A stretch of 64,000 nt of DNA, taken from Gammaproteobacteria bacterium. GTDB taxonomy: Bacteria > Pseudomonadota > Gammaproteobacteria > HK1. Below are positions 25,737-35,879 of the stretch, in pieces. The notes below the pieces were generated by a model. It made no database searches. It saw only the letters and a program-made list of their open reading frames with translations, and had not been told where the DNA came from. The position numbers and the translations under genes were made by a program. The DNA is taken from the NCBI GenBank assembly GCA_012103455.1, contig WLWT01000003.1:1159154-1223153 (forward strand), in the 5' to 3' direction. Numbering within the stretch: the first letter of the stretch is position 1; each line of letters opens with the position of its first letter.

Positions 25737-27241
25737 GCATCATCCAATAACGCTTGCACCCTATCCATGAGTTCATCTTTTTCATAGAGATCGAAGTAGA
25801 CGCCTGCCAGTAGAGCGGGCGGACCGAAGAAAAAACGCTCATACAACACTTGTCTATTGCCGAATCCCGATACGGCCACATCGTGGGCCAAGCGGAAAAG
25901 ACCCACACGCTCGCGGCTAGTTGAATTCACCGTTTGAAAATATTGCTCGACGTCGTCGGCCAGATCGTTAGCAAAATCCGCCTCTGCCGGCGTCGCCATC
26001 AAGGAGCTAGACCCCAGCAGTTGTACCGCCTCCACCATTTTCGGATACATCTTTGGAAACAGATTGCGCGATGTATCCAACGGCCTTCTAAGTGGCATAA
26101 AAACACCCCACTCATCGACATGTGCTTGCGCCTGCGCGCTAAAGCGAAAAGCCCGCACGCTCTCGGCCATGCACATGATCTCAGCGATCTGTCCCTTGAT
26201 ATTCATGTCTTTGTCTTTGCCGGTTGCTTTGGCTATCTTGCACAACAAGCCGACCAAAAACTCCGCTTTGGCCAACTTACCGCACACCACTTGGTGCATC
26301 ATGTGAACGACAGCGTTGGTGCGGGCGAAAGCTTGATTGCACAACGATGGGTTGCGATAGATAAAAACCCGCTCCCAGGGCACCAGTACATTCTTGAATG
26401 TGACCACGCAGTCCATTTCTTCGAAACGCGAAGCGAGCGGCGCGTCGAAATGGGACTTGCCGTGGTCATAGCTATCGCGGCAGATGAGTTGTACACCTGG
26501 CGTGTTGATAGGAATGGCAAAGGCGAAGGCGAAAGGAATGTTGTCCGGCGATCCTTTGATAACGGTCGATGGAAACACTTCTATCTCATCAGCATGCGGC
26601 CCCAAGGTAGCGAGCAACCTAGCGCCATTGACGATGATCCCCGCAGCGGTTTCCTTGACCACCTGCAAAGCCACTTTATCGCTGTACTTACCTGCCTTAG
26701 CGATATCGTAGTTGAAGGTGGGATTGACCAAGGTGTGGGTCAGCACTTTGTCGTGGGAACGTATGTATTGGTAGTAGTTGCGCATGTTCTGCGCGTATTG
26801 ATCGCCGTCTTCGGCCAGAAAATCCGCGGCGGCGGCGAAGGCGGTAATGGATGCGTTTTTATAGTCGGGGGTACGGCCAAACATGCCATGGGACCAACTG
26901 GCCCATTGGTAGAATGCCGCGCCGCGTTTTTCAATATCCTCCTGCGAGCGCGGCATTAAAAATGAGGTGGCGAAACGTTTACCGTTTTCGGTAAAGGTCA
27001 ATACATCTTGCAGCGCCGGATCGAATTGCCGGTCCAGGAAACCGGCCAGCGTACGTGCGCCACGGCTCAAATACGGATGGTGGGTGACGTCGTCTACACG
27101 CTCACCATGGAGCCAAACTTGGCGCCCGTCGCGAAGCCCCTCCAGATATTGCTCGCCGGTGCGAATGCCATCGCCATCGCCATCGCTGGCAACATCAGCA
27201 CCACCCCCCACTACACCATCAACTGACACCACTGACGCCAT
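25733..27241 (-). CDS. HpaB-family FADH2-dependent aromatic monooxygenase
   Basis: 502 aa, near the 480-520 of 4-hydroxyphenylacetate 3-monooxygenase large subunits. Family blocks are TGEQYLEGLRDGRQVWLHGE, THTLVNPTFNYDI, NGARLLATLGPHADEIEVF and FEEMDCVVTFKNVLVPWERV. These enzymes hydroxylate a phenolic ring (or a pyrrole or indole) using FADH2 from a separate reductase; no HpaC-type reductase is in view. The first 25 residues are glycine/aspartate-rich and atypical, so the true start may be nearer TGEQYLEG. Same strand as the DadA-like and hydrolase genes upstream, 18 nt away, hence one operon. Confidence 0.82.
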   Translation of the reverse strand: MASVVSVDGVVGGGADVASDGDGDGIRTGEQYLEGLRDGRQVWLHGERVDDVTHHPYLSRGARTLAGFLDRQFDPALQDVLTFTENGKRFATSFLMPRSQEDIEKRGAAFYQWASWSHGMFGRTPDYKNASITAFAAAADFLAEDGDQYAQNMRNYYQYIRSHDKVLTHTLVNPTFNYDIAKAGKYSDKVALQVVKETAAGIIVNGARLLATLGPHADEIEVFPSTVIKGSPDNIPFAFAFAIPINTPGVQLICRDSYDHGKSHFDAPLASRFEEMDCVVTFKNVLVPWERVFIYRNPSLCNQAFARTNAVVHMMHQVVCGKLAKAEFLVGLLCKIAKATGKDKDMNIKGQIAEIMCMAESVRAFRFSAQAQAHVDEWGVFMPLRRPLDTSRNLFPKMYPKMVEAVQLLGSSSLMATPAEADFANDLADDVEQYFQTVNSTSRERVGLFRLAHDVAVSGFGNRQVLYERFFFGPPALLAGVYFDLYEKDELMDRVQALLDDA

Positions 27242-27259
27242 TGTTCCGCACCATCCCAG

Positions 27260-28543
27260 TTAAAACCGGTCTGCGCGGTAAGGTGCCAAATCCAAGGCCG
27301 GCGGTCTACCACAAATGACATCCACCACTAGCCGGCTAGTGGCTGCCCCGGTGGTCCAGCCGAGATAGCTATGCCCTGTATTCAAGAACAAGTTGTCATA
27401 CCTGGACCGCCCTACTATGGGCAAGCAATCCGGGGTCATCGGCCTGAGCCCGGCCCATTCGACCTGCTCCGCATGATCATCCACATAGGGTGCCGCCGCC
27501 GGATAGAGTTGCTTCGCCACATCCCGCAGGGCGTTCAACCTAGCCGCGTTGATCGACTTGTCATAGCCCACAAACTCAGCGCTGCCGACGGCCCGCAACC
27601 GCTTTCCAAGCGGCGTGACACCGACGTGCAAGTCATCGTCTACAACAGGCACTGTAGGGGCCTGATTCCAACCGTCCACGCCGAAAGTGACCGAGTAACC
27701 TTTCACTGGCCTCACCGCTAGATCCAATTTAACGGTCTTGGCCAAATCAGGGCTGAACACGCCACCGGCCACTACCACCACATCCGCTTCCAGCTCACCC
27801 TCAGTAGCAGTAACCACAGAGCGAATCCTGCCGCCCTCAGCCCGCAGCGATAACACTTCGCAGCGGCTACGCAGGGTGACCCCACATCTTTGCAGGTAAT
27901 CAGCGAGGGCGCGGCAGTATAGATAGGCGTTACCTGACTGATCGGCGGGGAATGAAATACCGCCCGCCATAGCCTGCGCGCCAGCTTCCAACGCAGGTTC
28001 CACCTCGACGACTCCGCGCCGGTCCAACACCTCACAGGCGATGCCATGGGATTCCATATCTCTGGCATTGGCGATGCCTTTTTCGAGCGACGATGGCGAG
28101 CGGTAGAGCATCAGGGTACCGTTGCTCAAATGCTCGAAACCTTCCGCTAAGGGATCCGTGGCCAGGCGCTGGCGGATTTTTTGAAACTCCACGACACTTG
28201 TATTGGCAAGGGCCACATTGGCGCGAATGGTTGCACGGAAGCGCTCCGGAGAAGAGTGACGCAAGAACTCGATGCCCCAGCGCCAAAATAACGGTAGTGC
28301 CCGCGGCCTGAACAAAACAGGCGCCTGTTCATTGCCGATGGACTTCAGCAGCACTTTCCAAATGCCGGGTGCATTCCAAGGCGCGGCGTGGCTAGGCGTG
28401 ATGAGACCGCCATTGGCGAAACTCGATTCCAATGCCACGCCATCCAACCGCTCCAATACGGTGGTCTCAATCCCTGCGGCATTCAGGTACCAGGCGGTTT
28501 GCAGACCAGCCAGGCCGGCGCCTATTACGATTGCGGTGGTCAT
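27260..28543 (-). CDS. D-amino-acid dehydrogenase-like FAD oxidoreductase (DadA family)
   Basis: 427 aa, a normal DadA size. IGAGLAGLQTAWYLNAAGIE is the N-terminal Rossmann FAD motif; VVVAGGVFSPDLAK, GYSVTF and the C-terminal RPMTPDCLPIVGRS with TGHSYLGWT are DAO-family blocks. It likely oxidises an amine or amino acid to the imino or keto product, passing electrons to quinone. It overlaps the upstream hydrolase gene by 4 nt (ATGA), showing translational coupling. Confidence 0.82.
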   Translation of the reverse strand: MTTAIVIGAGLAGLQTAWYLNAAGIETTVLERLDGVALESSFANGGLITPSHAAPWNAPGIWKVLLKSIGNEQAPVLFRPRALPLFWRWGIEFLRHSSPERFRATIRANVALANTSVVEFQKIRQRLATDPLAEGFEHLSNGTLMLYRSPSSLEKGIANARDMESHGIACEVLDRRGVVEVEPALEAGAQAMAGGISFPADQSGNAYLYCRALADYLQRCGVTLRSRCEVLSLRAEGGRIRSVVTATEGELEADVVVVAGGVFSPDLAKTVKLDLAVRPVKGYSVTFGVDGWNQAPTVPVVDDDLHVGVTPLGKRLRAVGSAEFVGYDKSINAARLNALRDVAKQLYPAAAPYVDDHAEQVEWAGLRPMTPDCLPIVGRSRYDNLFLNTGHSYLGWTTGAATSRLVVDVICGRPPALDLAPYRADRF

Positions 28544-29388
28544 AACGAGTGTCCCGCCGGGCTCAAGAACCGGACTAACACAGGCGTCACCTCTCGCGGA
28601 TGGCTCATCAACAGATTGTGCTCCAGATCCGCAAAGACATCGCAGCCGATGGCATCACCCAAAAGCGCTTTCACCCGCTCCACATGTTCAGCGCATACGA
28701 TGGTGTCGCCCGAGCCCCAAACCAAGCGGACCACAATCGGCGTACCAGCTAATTTACGGTACTGCCTAGACTGATCGCTCAAGGCGCCGGAGCGGAACAA
28801 ACTGAGCAGTGCCCGCCCAAATCCGGGTATCCGTGTCTGGCGCACGAAGCGCTCCGCGAGATCATGGCAGCCAATGGCGCCATAGCGCCGCCGCCTTCGC
28901 CGTACCAGCATCGGCACTGTGTATAGGTGCGTAATCAACTCGCCGAGTAGGGGCACTCGAAGCATGCGCGTGGCGGGATTCAAGGCCATGTAGTCGAGCA
29001 TGGGCGCGACTAGCATTATTTTGTCGAAGCGGTGCGGATGATTGCTGGCGGCGCCCGCGAGCACGGCAGCCCCTAGCGAGTGTCCGAGCGCGCTCAGCGA
29101 CTCGTCAATGGACACTGCCTCCAGCACCTCTTCGACCTGCTCTATTAGAACTTCAATAGGCAACGGTCCGCGCGGCTTGCTGGAATCGCCGTGGCCGTAT
29201 AAGTTCATTCTGAGAGTGCGAAAACCAGCTTTAGTCAATTCCGGCACCAGCCGTTCAAACTGCCAGCTAGGCACGGTGGCCCCATGCACTAGCAACACGA
29301 GCGGTCCGCTATCCGCACCCTCGGGCGGGCTGTCCCAACACACATGAGTAGCACCCCTGCTAAGCTGCAATTTTTGCACGCCAGACAT
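28540..29388 (-). CDS. Alpha/beta-fold hydrolase
   Basis: About 282 aa from ATG 29388 (an in-frame ATG at 29406 is also possible). The oxyanion strand is LLVHGATVPSW, the nucleophile elbow GHSLGA, the acid near WGSGDTI and the catalytic His DLEHNLLM. It is first in the minus-strand operon with the DadA-like and HpaB-like genes, where it may hydrolyse a ring-cleavage product or ester. Its start lies only 23 bp from the divergent TauE/SafE start, so the promoters overlap the coding regions. Confidence 0.78.
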   Translation of the reverse strand: MSGVQKLQLSRGATHVCWDSPPEGADSGPLVLLVHGATVPSWQFERLVPELTKAGFRTLRMNLYGHGDSSKPRGPLPIEVLIEQVEEVLEAVSIDESLSALGHSLGAAVLAGAASNHPHRFDKIMLVAPMLDYMALNPATRMLRVPLLGELITHLYTVPMLVRRRRRRYGAIGCHDLAERFVRQTRIPGFGRALLSLFRSGALSDQSRQYRKLAGTPIVVRLVWGSGDTIVCAEHVERVKALLGDAIGCDVFADLEHNLLMSHPREVTPVLVRFLSPAGHSL

Positions 29389-29411
29389 AGCACCCAGACA
29401 CGCCATCAGCC

Positions 29412-30161
29412 ATGTTCGAGTTCGATTTACCGCTGCACCTGATACTGCCGGCCGTGTTGCTGGCCGCCTTCCTAAAAGGCATCACCGGACTCGGCTTCTC
29501 CACCATCTGCTTGGCCCTGCTCGCCAACGTCATCGATCTGCGCATCGCCCTGGCGCTGATATTGATACCGTCGTTATCCAGCAATATGATCGTCATGGTT
29601 CAGGCCGGCCATTTCATTGCCACGGTCAAGCGGTTTCGCTGGCTGTACATTGCAGCTATTCCCGGACTCATCATAGGGCTTGGCATTCTCGGCCAGTCAA
29701 CCCCGGCGGCGTTGGCGGCGTTTCTAGGCATAGTATTAATACTCTACGCGCTGTTCGCGCTGGCCCATCCTAGCTTCATGTTGAATACCCGCGCGGCCAC
29801 CCGGTTAGCGGCGCCCGCCGGTTTCATTACCGGCATCATTAACGGCGCCACCGACTCGCAAGTGATGCCGGCGTTACCCTACCTCATGTCGTTGAACCTG
29901 CATCGAGAGGTACTCGTTCAAGCCAGCAATATCTCATTTACCCTAGGTTCCATCATCATGTTCGCTGGCCTCACCCGCCTCGGATTCTTGGATCTCACCA
30001 CCCTCGCCCTCTCCGCACTCGGGGTCATCCCCGTTTGGATAGGCATCATGGTGGGTGGATGGGTGCGCATCCGGTTGCCGGAGAAATGGTTCAGAACGGG
30101 CGTACTCGTGATGCTGATTATCCTCGGCGGTAACCTGGTCAGCGCGTTAAACACTGCGTGA
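29412..30161 (+). CDS. TauE/SafE-family (TSUP) exporter
   Basis: 249 aa with about eight hydrophobic segments. LAAFLKGITGLGFSTICLAL and ITGIINGATDSQVMPALPYL are the two TSUP signature repeats. The family moves sulfite, sulfoacetate or other organic anions across the inner membrane. Divergent from the hydrolase operon, and 62 bp before the esterase gene on the same strand, so it may serve the catabolic cluster. Confidence 0.82.
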   Translation: MFEFDLPLHLILPAVLLAAFLKGITGLGFSTICLALLANVIDLRIALALILIPSLSSNMIVMVQAGHFIATVKRFRWLYIAAIPGLIIGLGILGQSTPAALAAFLGIVLILYALFALAHPSFMLNTRAATRLAAPAGFITGIINGATDSQVMPALPYLMSLNLHREVLVQASNISFTLGSIIMFAGLTRLGFLDLTTLALSALGVIPVWIGIMVGGWVRIRLPEKWFRTGVLVMLIILGGNLVSALNTA

Positions 30162-30223
30162 GCAACACTCACTTCGCAAGACATGGCAAGATGCCACCGC
30201 ATGGAGGCTAGAGGGGATTTACA

Positions 30224-31192
30224 GTGAGCGGTGAGAACAATAGCGGTATCGACAGTGGCGCACAGCAGTTCCTGGATATCTTGGCGGCGGCAACGGCTAA
30301 GGGTGTGCCTAGCTTGCATGAAGTGAGTCCGGACGAAGCGCGGGCTATGAACATGCGCTCCAAAGAATTGTTCGGCTCCGACGGCCCGGATATGGAGACC
30401 GACGATCTGCGCATCACGGGCGCGTCTGGCCCTATAGACGCACGGCTATACCGCCCCGCTGACGGCACCTTAGCGCTCATCATCTACTACCACGGCGGCG
30501 GGTGGGTCATCGGCAACATCGCAAGCCATCATGGTCTTTGCGCGCGACTGGCGGCGGCCTCAGGCGCGGCGGTGCTGTCGGTTGAATACCGCTTGGCGCC
30601 GGAACACCTATTTCCCGCCGCCGTAGAAGATTGTTACGCCGCTTTGTTATGGGCGGCGGAACACGGCGCTGAACACGGCCTAGACACCGCGAGAATTGCC
30701 GTCGCCGGGGACAGCGCCGGGGGCAACCTGGCCGCCGTAGCCGCGCTCATGGCCCGGGAGCAAGACGGCCCGGCCATCGCTTACCAAGCGCTGCTCTACC
30801 CCGCTACCGATATGCATATGGAAACGCAATCCCACAAAACTTTTACCCAACATCTGCTGACGCCGCAATCCATACGCTGGTTTCAAAACCATTATTTGCC
30901 CACTGCCGCCGCTCGGGATGACTGGCGCGCATCGCCACTTCGCGCCGGCAACCTTTACGGTTTGCCCAGCGCCTATGTGATGACCGCCGGCTTCGACCCT
31001 TTGCGCGACGAGGGCGCGGCTTATGCAAAAGCGTTGGAGCGGGCTGACGTAGACGTCACCTATCAGTGTTTCCCCGGGCAGATCCACGGCTTTCTCACGT
31101 TGGACAAAGTGATTCCGCAGGCGTTGGAGGCTATTGATGACGCCGCCGCGAACATTGCCAAAGCTATCGACTCCGACGCTCTAGGGGCATGA
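30224..31192 (+). CDS. Alpha/beta hydrolase of the hormone-sensitive-lipase family
   Basis: 322 aa from GTG 30224, with GAGGGG 9 nt upstream. HGGGW is the HSL-family oxyanion motif, GDSAGG the nucleophile elbow, GFDPLRDEG holds the acid and QIHGF the catalytic histidine. Complete and likely an active carboxylesterase. Same strand as the TSUP exporter and the SDR, probably one operon. Confidence 0.85.
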   Translation: MSGENNSGIDSGAQQFLDILAAATAKGVPSLHEVSPDEARAMNMRSKELFGSDGPDMETDDLRITGASGPIDARLYRPADGTLALIIYYHGGGWVIGNIASHHGLCARLAAASGAAVLSVEYRLAPEHLFPAAVEDCYAALLWAAEHGAEHGLDTARIAVAGDSAGGNLAAVAALMAREQDGPAIAYQALLYPATDMHMETQSHKTFTQHLLTPQSIRWFQNHYLPTAAARDDWRASPLRAGNLYGLPSAYVMTAGFDPLRDEGAAYAKALERADVDVTYQCFPGQIHGFLTLDKVIPQALEAIDDAAANIAKAIDSDALGA

Positions 31193-31288
31193 GCGGGGTC
31201 AACATGCTGGTCAACTTCGCTGCTTCTTATCCGATGACGGGTGCAGAACCCGGCCGGCCAGGTAACAGCAATCGGGTGGAGCGTTTCC

Positions 31289-31902
31289 ATGAATCTAGAC
31301 GCTAAAGTTGCCATAGTCACCGGTGCGGGCGATGGCATAGGCCGGGCGATCGCGCTGGCCATGGCCGCGGCTGACGCCCATGTGGCAGTCACGGATATCA
31401 ATGAAAACGCGGCCCATGAAACGGTGGCGCTCATCGCGCAGGCCGGCAATCCCGACGCGCTTGCCATTGCCGCCGACGTGGGTGAAGTCGCGCAGATCAA
31501 TGCGATGGTGGATAAAGCTGCGGCTCACTTCGGGCCACTCGATATCATGGTGAACAACGCCGGTGTCACCCGCCGTGCCGACATTATGGATCTGACCGAA
31601 GAAGACTTCGATTGGATCAACCGCATCAACGCCAAAGGCGTTTTCTTTTGCCGGCAAAGGGCTGCGCGGGAAATGATTCCACGGCATCAAGGTGTCATCA
31701 TCAATATCGCCTCCATCGCCGGCAGAGGTTTCGCCGGCACCACCAACGCGATTTACGCCGCCAGCAAAGGTTGCGTTATCAGCTTGACCAAAATCGCCGC
31801 GCTTCAGCTCGCTAGATACAATCTGAATATCAACGCGGTGTGTCCCGGGATAGTGGCAACGGGCTTGATAGAGCGGGCCCTGGCAACCCGGGCAGAGCAA
31901 TT
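31289..31902 (+). pseudogene. Short-chain dehydrogenase/reductase, 3' end cut by an IS4 element
   Basis: Start ATG 31289. VTGAGDGIGRAIALAM binds NAD(P), NNAGVT is the structural motif, and YAASK carries the catalytic Tyr-Lys. The frame is intact for 204 codons and then runs into IS4 sequence at 31903; the family needs about 40 more residues for the substrate-binding end. The missing 3' end is not found on the other side of the element, so a deletion accompanied or followed the insertion. Confidence 0.8.
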
Positions 31903-33183
31903 CACTGCTGTCCCACAAACTTTTAAATGAGCTTAGAATCAAAGACTATTCTGCGCTGATTTGTTAGAATGGAGGTCCAGAATATCTTTCAATATCAACA
32001 GGATAATAGCCTTGAGTCACAGTAATAGCATATTTTCACAGCTGCTAAAACCGATTTCTAGACATGAATTTGAAACCCTTGCAAAGACCCACCATAAAGG
32101 CCGTGTATTGAGGACAATGTCACGCTGGTCACAGTTTGTGGCGTTGAGTTTTGCCCAACTCGCCGGTCGCTGTAGTTTGCGAGATATTGTCAGCAATCTG
32201 GATAAACAACGCCGCAAAAGTTACCATTTGGGTATCGGTAAGGTCAGTCGAAGTTCTCTGGCTCGTGTTAACGAGCAACAGCCTTATCAACTCTACGAAG
32301 GATTATTTCGGAAGCGACTGGCACGATGTCAAAGCTTGGCGCTTAAGGATGGGTTTCGCTTTAAAAATAAGCTTTATTCCTTGGATGCATCGACCATTGA
32401 TTTATGCTTATCACTATTTCCTTGGGCTAAATTTCGCAAGACCAAAGGCGCGGTTAAGTTACACGTTGGTCTAGCCCATGATGGTTTTTTACCGGCTATT
32501 ATGACTATTACCGAAGGCAAACAACAAGATATTACACAAGGTCGTAGTTTAGAGCTGGATGCGGGTTCTATTGTGGTGTTTGATCGTGGCTATACGGACT
32601 TCACGTGGTTTAACTGGCTCAATTCAAAGGGGATTTATTTTGTCACCCGGTTGAAAGCCAATACACAATACCGAGTGATTTCTCGCCATCCGGTCAATAA
32701 AGAGCAGGGCATCACCTCGGATCAGACGCTGATTTTAACGGGCCCTAAAGCCGATACCTGCCCGATTAAGTTGCGCCGGATGGGTTATAGTGACCCAGGG
32801 ACCGGCAAGCATTACGTCTTTCTCACCAATCAATTCGAATTGACTGCCAAAACCATCGCGGATATTTATAAGTCGCGTTGGCAAATTGAGTTATTTTTCA
32901 AATGCATCAAACAAAATTTGAAGATTAAGTCATTCGTAGGCACGTCAAAGAATGCTGTCATGACTCAAATATGGGTCGCTATGTGTATGTATTTAATGGT
33001 TGCTTACCTGAAATTTTGTAGCAAACTCGATTTAAGCATTCAACCGATTATTAGACTCTTTCAAGTCACTTATTTGAGCGAACAGACCTGTGGGGACTAC
33101 TCAAAGGAAGACCCTCCAGGCCCCATTGAAACTCAGGTCCAGATGCAGTTTACATTCTCATGAAAGTTTATGGGACAGCAATG
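31903..33183 (+). mobile_element. IS4-family element, complete
   Basis: 1281 bp with ends CACTGCTGTCCCA and, inverted, CATTGCTGTCCCA. Left and right flanks differ (GAGCAATT against ATCTAAAA), so no target duplication remains. The same ends bound the 142-bp MITE at 63124-63265. Confidence 0.85.
32012..33163 (+). CDS. IS4-family transposase
   Basis: 383 aa starting at TTG 32012 (SHSNSIFSQLLKPISRHEFE), which fits the N-terminus of this IS4 subgroup. The DDE motifs are YSLDASTIDL, VVFDRGYTD and the Y(2)R(3)E(6)K-type YKSRWQIELFFKCIKQ. No internal stop or frameshift, so it could be active and could mobilise the MITE in trans. Confidence 0.85.
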   Translation: MSHSNSIFSQLLKPISRHEFETLAKTHHKGRVLRTMSRWSQFVALSFAQLAGRCSLRDIVSNLDKQRRKSYHLGIGKVSRSSLARVNEQQPYQLYEGLFRKRLARCQSLALKDGFRFKNKLYSLDASTIDLCLSLFPWAKFRKTKGAVKLHVGLAHDGFLPAIMTITEGKQQDITQGRSLELDAGSIVVFDRGYTDFTWFNWLNSKGIYFVTRLKANTQYRVISRHPVNKEQGITSDQTLILTGPKADTCPIKLRRMGYSDPGTGKHYVFLTNQFELTAKTIADIYKSRWQIELFFKCIKQNLKIKSFVGTSKNAVMTQIWVAMCMYLMVAYLKFCSKLDLSIQPIIRLFQVTYLSEQTCGDYSKEDPPGPIETQVQMQFTFS

Positions 33184-33210
33184 ATCTAAAAAGCATAGGA
33201 AGGATTATCT

Positions 33211-34449
33211 ATGGGAAACACAACAATCCAATCCATTTTGCATATCAATGAAAAAGCAGGCCAATTTGGTGGCACCGAAGAATATATTGAAAGCTTAGCC
33301 AAATTACTAAGTCCAATAGGAATCTCTTCTCATCTGATTTATGATCAATTGCATGGGAAAATGACCAAAAATATGGCGTCTTCAACACGAATTTCCGGTT
33401 TGAGTGATCGTCAAGGTAACAAAGGTATTGGGCGGAAAGTACTTGAGGCTGTTTCCCAGATCAATCCTGATGTTGTTTACGTACATAATATATTTGAACA
33501 TGAAATCATGCAATCTTTGGATATACCTGACAGAAACTATAAAATACTGTGGTATGTTCACGATCACTATCCAACCTGTTTGACGGAATTAAGGGCTATC
33601 AACGCAATGCCCGAATCCATCTGTCGTGCTGCATTGTCTGAAAACTGTTTATCAAATATTACAGAAGGCTATTGTATTAAAAGACATGCAGAACGGTATT
33701 TTTCAAATGAGGCATTGTCTGCCCGCATCGCATTGCTCGATACGATGCAATATGCTGATGCTATTATTGTTGTCAGCGAGTTCATGCAGGAGACTTTAAT
33801 AAAAAATTTACCCAGCATTGCGTCAAAAACTTACGTTTTACCCCGACAGGTAAGAATAAGGGGCACGCAGATTGCTGCAGGACATGTCTCAAAAAATAGT
33901 AAAACATGGGTTGTCGTTTATAGCGGCAGAATCACATACGAAAAAGGTTTGCATCTTGCTATTAGCGCCTTATCTCAACTACAAACCGACCGGGAAATTT
34001 TATTTAAAATTGCCGGTCCAGCGGAAACTTCGGACTATTGGTCACATTGTCTAGACTTAGCCCAACAGGCTGAATTTGATAATCCTTTCCTCAAAATTCA
34101 ATATGAAGGCCATTTGAGTTATGAGCGTATTGATGCTCTCTATGCCGCTGCTGATATTGTGGTTATACCTTCTCTATGGGGAGAGCCCTTAGGTACGGTT
34201 GCAGGAGAAGCACTTGTTAATGGGGCCGCTGTCATAGCTTATAATGTAGGTGGAATTAGTACGTTTATACAACATGAAAAGACCGGTATTTTAGTCGCTC
34301 CTAACGATATCCTCGCATTGACAGATGCGTTTATGAAGCTGTTGTCTGACGACAAATACCGTCATTCTCTAATTGAGGCCGGGCAGCAATTGATTCTCAA
34401 TCAATTTACCGGCAACACTCACTTACAAGCATTATCGAGGTTGCTCTAA
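33211..34449 (+). CDS. GT4-family glycosyltransferase
   Basis: 412 aa, AT-rich compared with both neighbours, which suggests separate acquisition. The N-terminal GT-B domain starts LHINEKAGQFGGTEEYIESL. The C-terminal donor-binding domain carries VYSGRITYEKGLHLAI, DIVVIPSLWGEPLGTVAGEA and AYNVGGISTF, with the EX7E acidic pair typical of GT4 retaining enzymes. It likely transfers a sugar to a polysaccharide or glycolipid. It is alone, starts 27 bp after the IS4 end, and may depend on an IS-borne promoter. Confidence 0.85.
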   Translation: MGNTTIQSILHINEKAGQFGGTEEYIESLAKLLSPIGISSHLIYDQLHGKMTKNMASSTRISGLSDRQGNKGIGRKVLEAVSQINPDVVYVHNIFEHEIMQSLDIPDRNYKILWYVHDHYPTCLTELRAINAMPESICRAALSENCLSNITEGYCIKRHAERYFSNEALSARIALLDTMQYADAIIVVSEFMQETLIKNLPSIASKTYVLPRQVRIRGTQIAAGHVSKNSKTWVVVYSGRITYEKGLHLAISALSQLQTDREILFKIAGPAETSDYWSHCLDLAQQAEFDNPFLKIQYEGHLSYERIDALYAAADIVVIPSLWGEPLGTVAGEALVNGAAVIAYNVGGISTFIQHEKTGILVAPNDILALTDAFMKLLSDDKYRHSLIEAGQQLILNQFTGNTHLQALSRLL

Positions 34450-34688
34450 ATGTAGGCATGTTTGCAGACCTAACGCTGACCTTGAGCATCGGTAATTTCT
34501 GCTGATTCTCATAGTAACCGTGGGAAAATACTATCGAGATTGAGCTTCCTGACTTGAGCCTGCCCGTACCTGGACAGACTGGCTGGTGGACAGACCGGCG
34601 AGTGGCCTCACGATTTCAACCGAGGGGTGCCGGTATGTTGAGCTACGCAGACTCGGCGCGATGCCTGGAATAACGACTAGCCGCAATC

Positions 34689-35600
34689 ATGAAATCTGAA
34701 GTGCATACTCGACAGCACCTAACGGTCCAGGACAACGCGGCTACGGGCATCGCACTCACCGTTGGGAACGCCGCTCTTGTTCCATTGGTCGAGAGCGGCA
34801 TTAAGCTTTTGGGCGGAACAACCTCGTCTGCGCAGATCGTTCTTACACGCTTTGCTGTCCAAGTCGTATTCACTGCCCTACTCCTCGCGTTGATTCCCAA
34901 GCTGAGGCAACCGCTGCCATCGCCACTGTGGCCCTTGCTTTTGCGCGGTTGCTTGCTCGCACTCGGCTCAGGATTGCTCTATGCGGGACTTGCGGTTATG
35001 CCGCTGGTGGAATCCTCGGCGATTTTTTTTATTGAACCGCTGCTGCTGACATGCTTGGCGGGGCTATTACTCGGTGAACCCGTCGGTTGGGGCCGTCTGA
35101 TAGCCGTGACCGTTGGCCTGGTGGGAGTGTTGATGATCACGGGGCCGAACTTTGAGCATATCGGCTGGCAGGCCAGTTTCCCGGCGCTTGCCGCCTTGTG
35201 CTTTTCCGGATCGGCATTGTTGACACGCCGCTGGGCCGCGTTGGCCAATGTGTTTGTCTTTCAGTTGGTAGCGTCGGCAACAGCGCTGGCGCTCGCGGTG
35301 GCCGCCCTGATTGCCGCGGATATTCTCAACGTGGCGGCACTAGCGCCGCACCTACCGACCTTGTCCGAGGCCGGTTTACTCTTAGGCATAGGCGTAGGCG
35401 CCACGGTGACCAATCTTCTGTTAACACAGGCGTTTCGTATCACGCCGGTATCAGTTATAGGCCCTTTTCTCTATCTCGAAATCGTCGGCGCCGCGCTCTT
35501 AGGCTACTTGTTTTTCCAGGAAACGCCCGAAATAGGGACAGTGCTAGGCGCTTTATTGGTGGTCAGCGCGGGTGCTTACACCTGGCGCTGGGGAACGTGA
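34689..35600 (+). CDS. EamA/DMT-family transporter
   Basis: 303 aa with ten predicted hydrophobic helices in two EamA repeats. The boundary lies near residue 155, and each half ends with the usual GEPVGWGRLIAVTVGLVGVL or FFQETPEIGTVLGALLV block. Members export amino acids or metabolites. No neighbour suggests a substrate. GC-rich, unlike the glycosyltransferase upstream; nothing is recognised in the 239 bp between them. Confidence 0.82.
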   Translation: MKSEVHTRQHLTVQDNAATGIALTVGNAALVPLVESGIKLLGGTTSSAQIVLTRFAVQVVFTALLLALIPKLRQPLPSPLWPLLLRGCLLALGSGLLYAGLAVMPLVESSAIFFIEPLLLTCLAGLLLGEPVGWGRLIAVTVGLVGVLMITGPNFEHIGWQASFPALAALCFSGSALLTRRWAALANVFVFQLVASATALALAVAALIAADILNVAALAPHLPTLSEAGLLLGIGVGATVTNLLLTQAFRITPVSVIGPFLYLEIVGAALLGYLFFQETPEIGTVLGALLVVSAGAYTWRWGT

Positions 35601-35766
35601 CAGCGATGCTCATAGGGCTTCGCGCCAAGATAACAGCCCGAGGTACCAGTCCCGGCCAGCACCAGGTCCTCGCTTGGTCTCTATCGCCAAAACCGTCCTA
35701 CTCCCACACCGACTTCGACTAGAATGACCGTCCGCGCTCCCAAGCGGCCACACAAGAGCACCGGCT

Positions 35767-35877
35767 ATGAACGCCGCCACCCAGCCGAACTGTGATACCG
35801 CCCACGAACACTTCGACGTCCTTATCATAAGCGCTGGCATTTCCGGTGTGGGCGGCACCTACTATTTGCAACCTTAA
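35767..35877 (+). pseudogene. N-terminal scrap of a flavin monooxygenase
   Basis: 36 codons from ATG 35767. HFDVLIISAGISGVGGTYYL is a GxGxxG-type FAD motif of Baeyer-Villiger/FMO enzymes, with the first Gly changed to Ser. The frame stops at 35877, where IS4-like debris begins. Confidence 0.55.
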
Positions 35878-35879
35878 GC

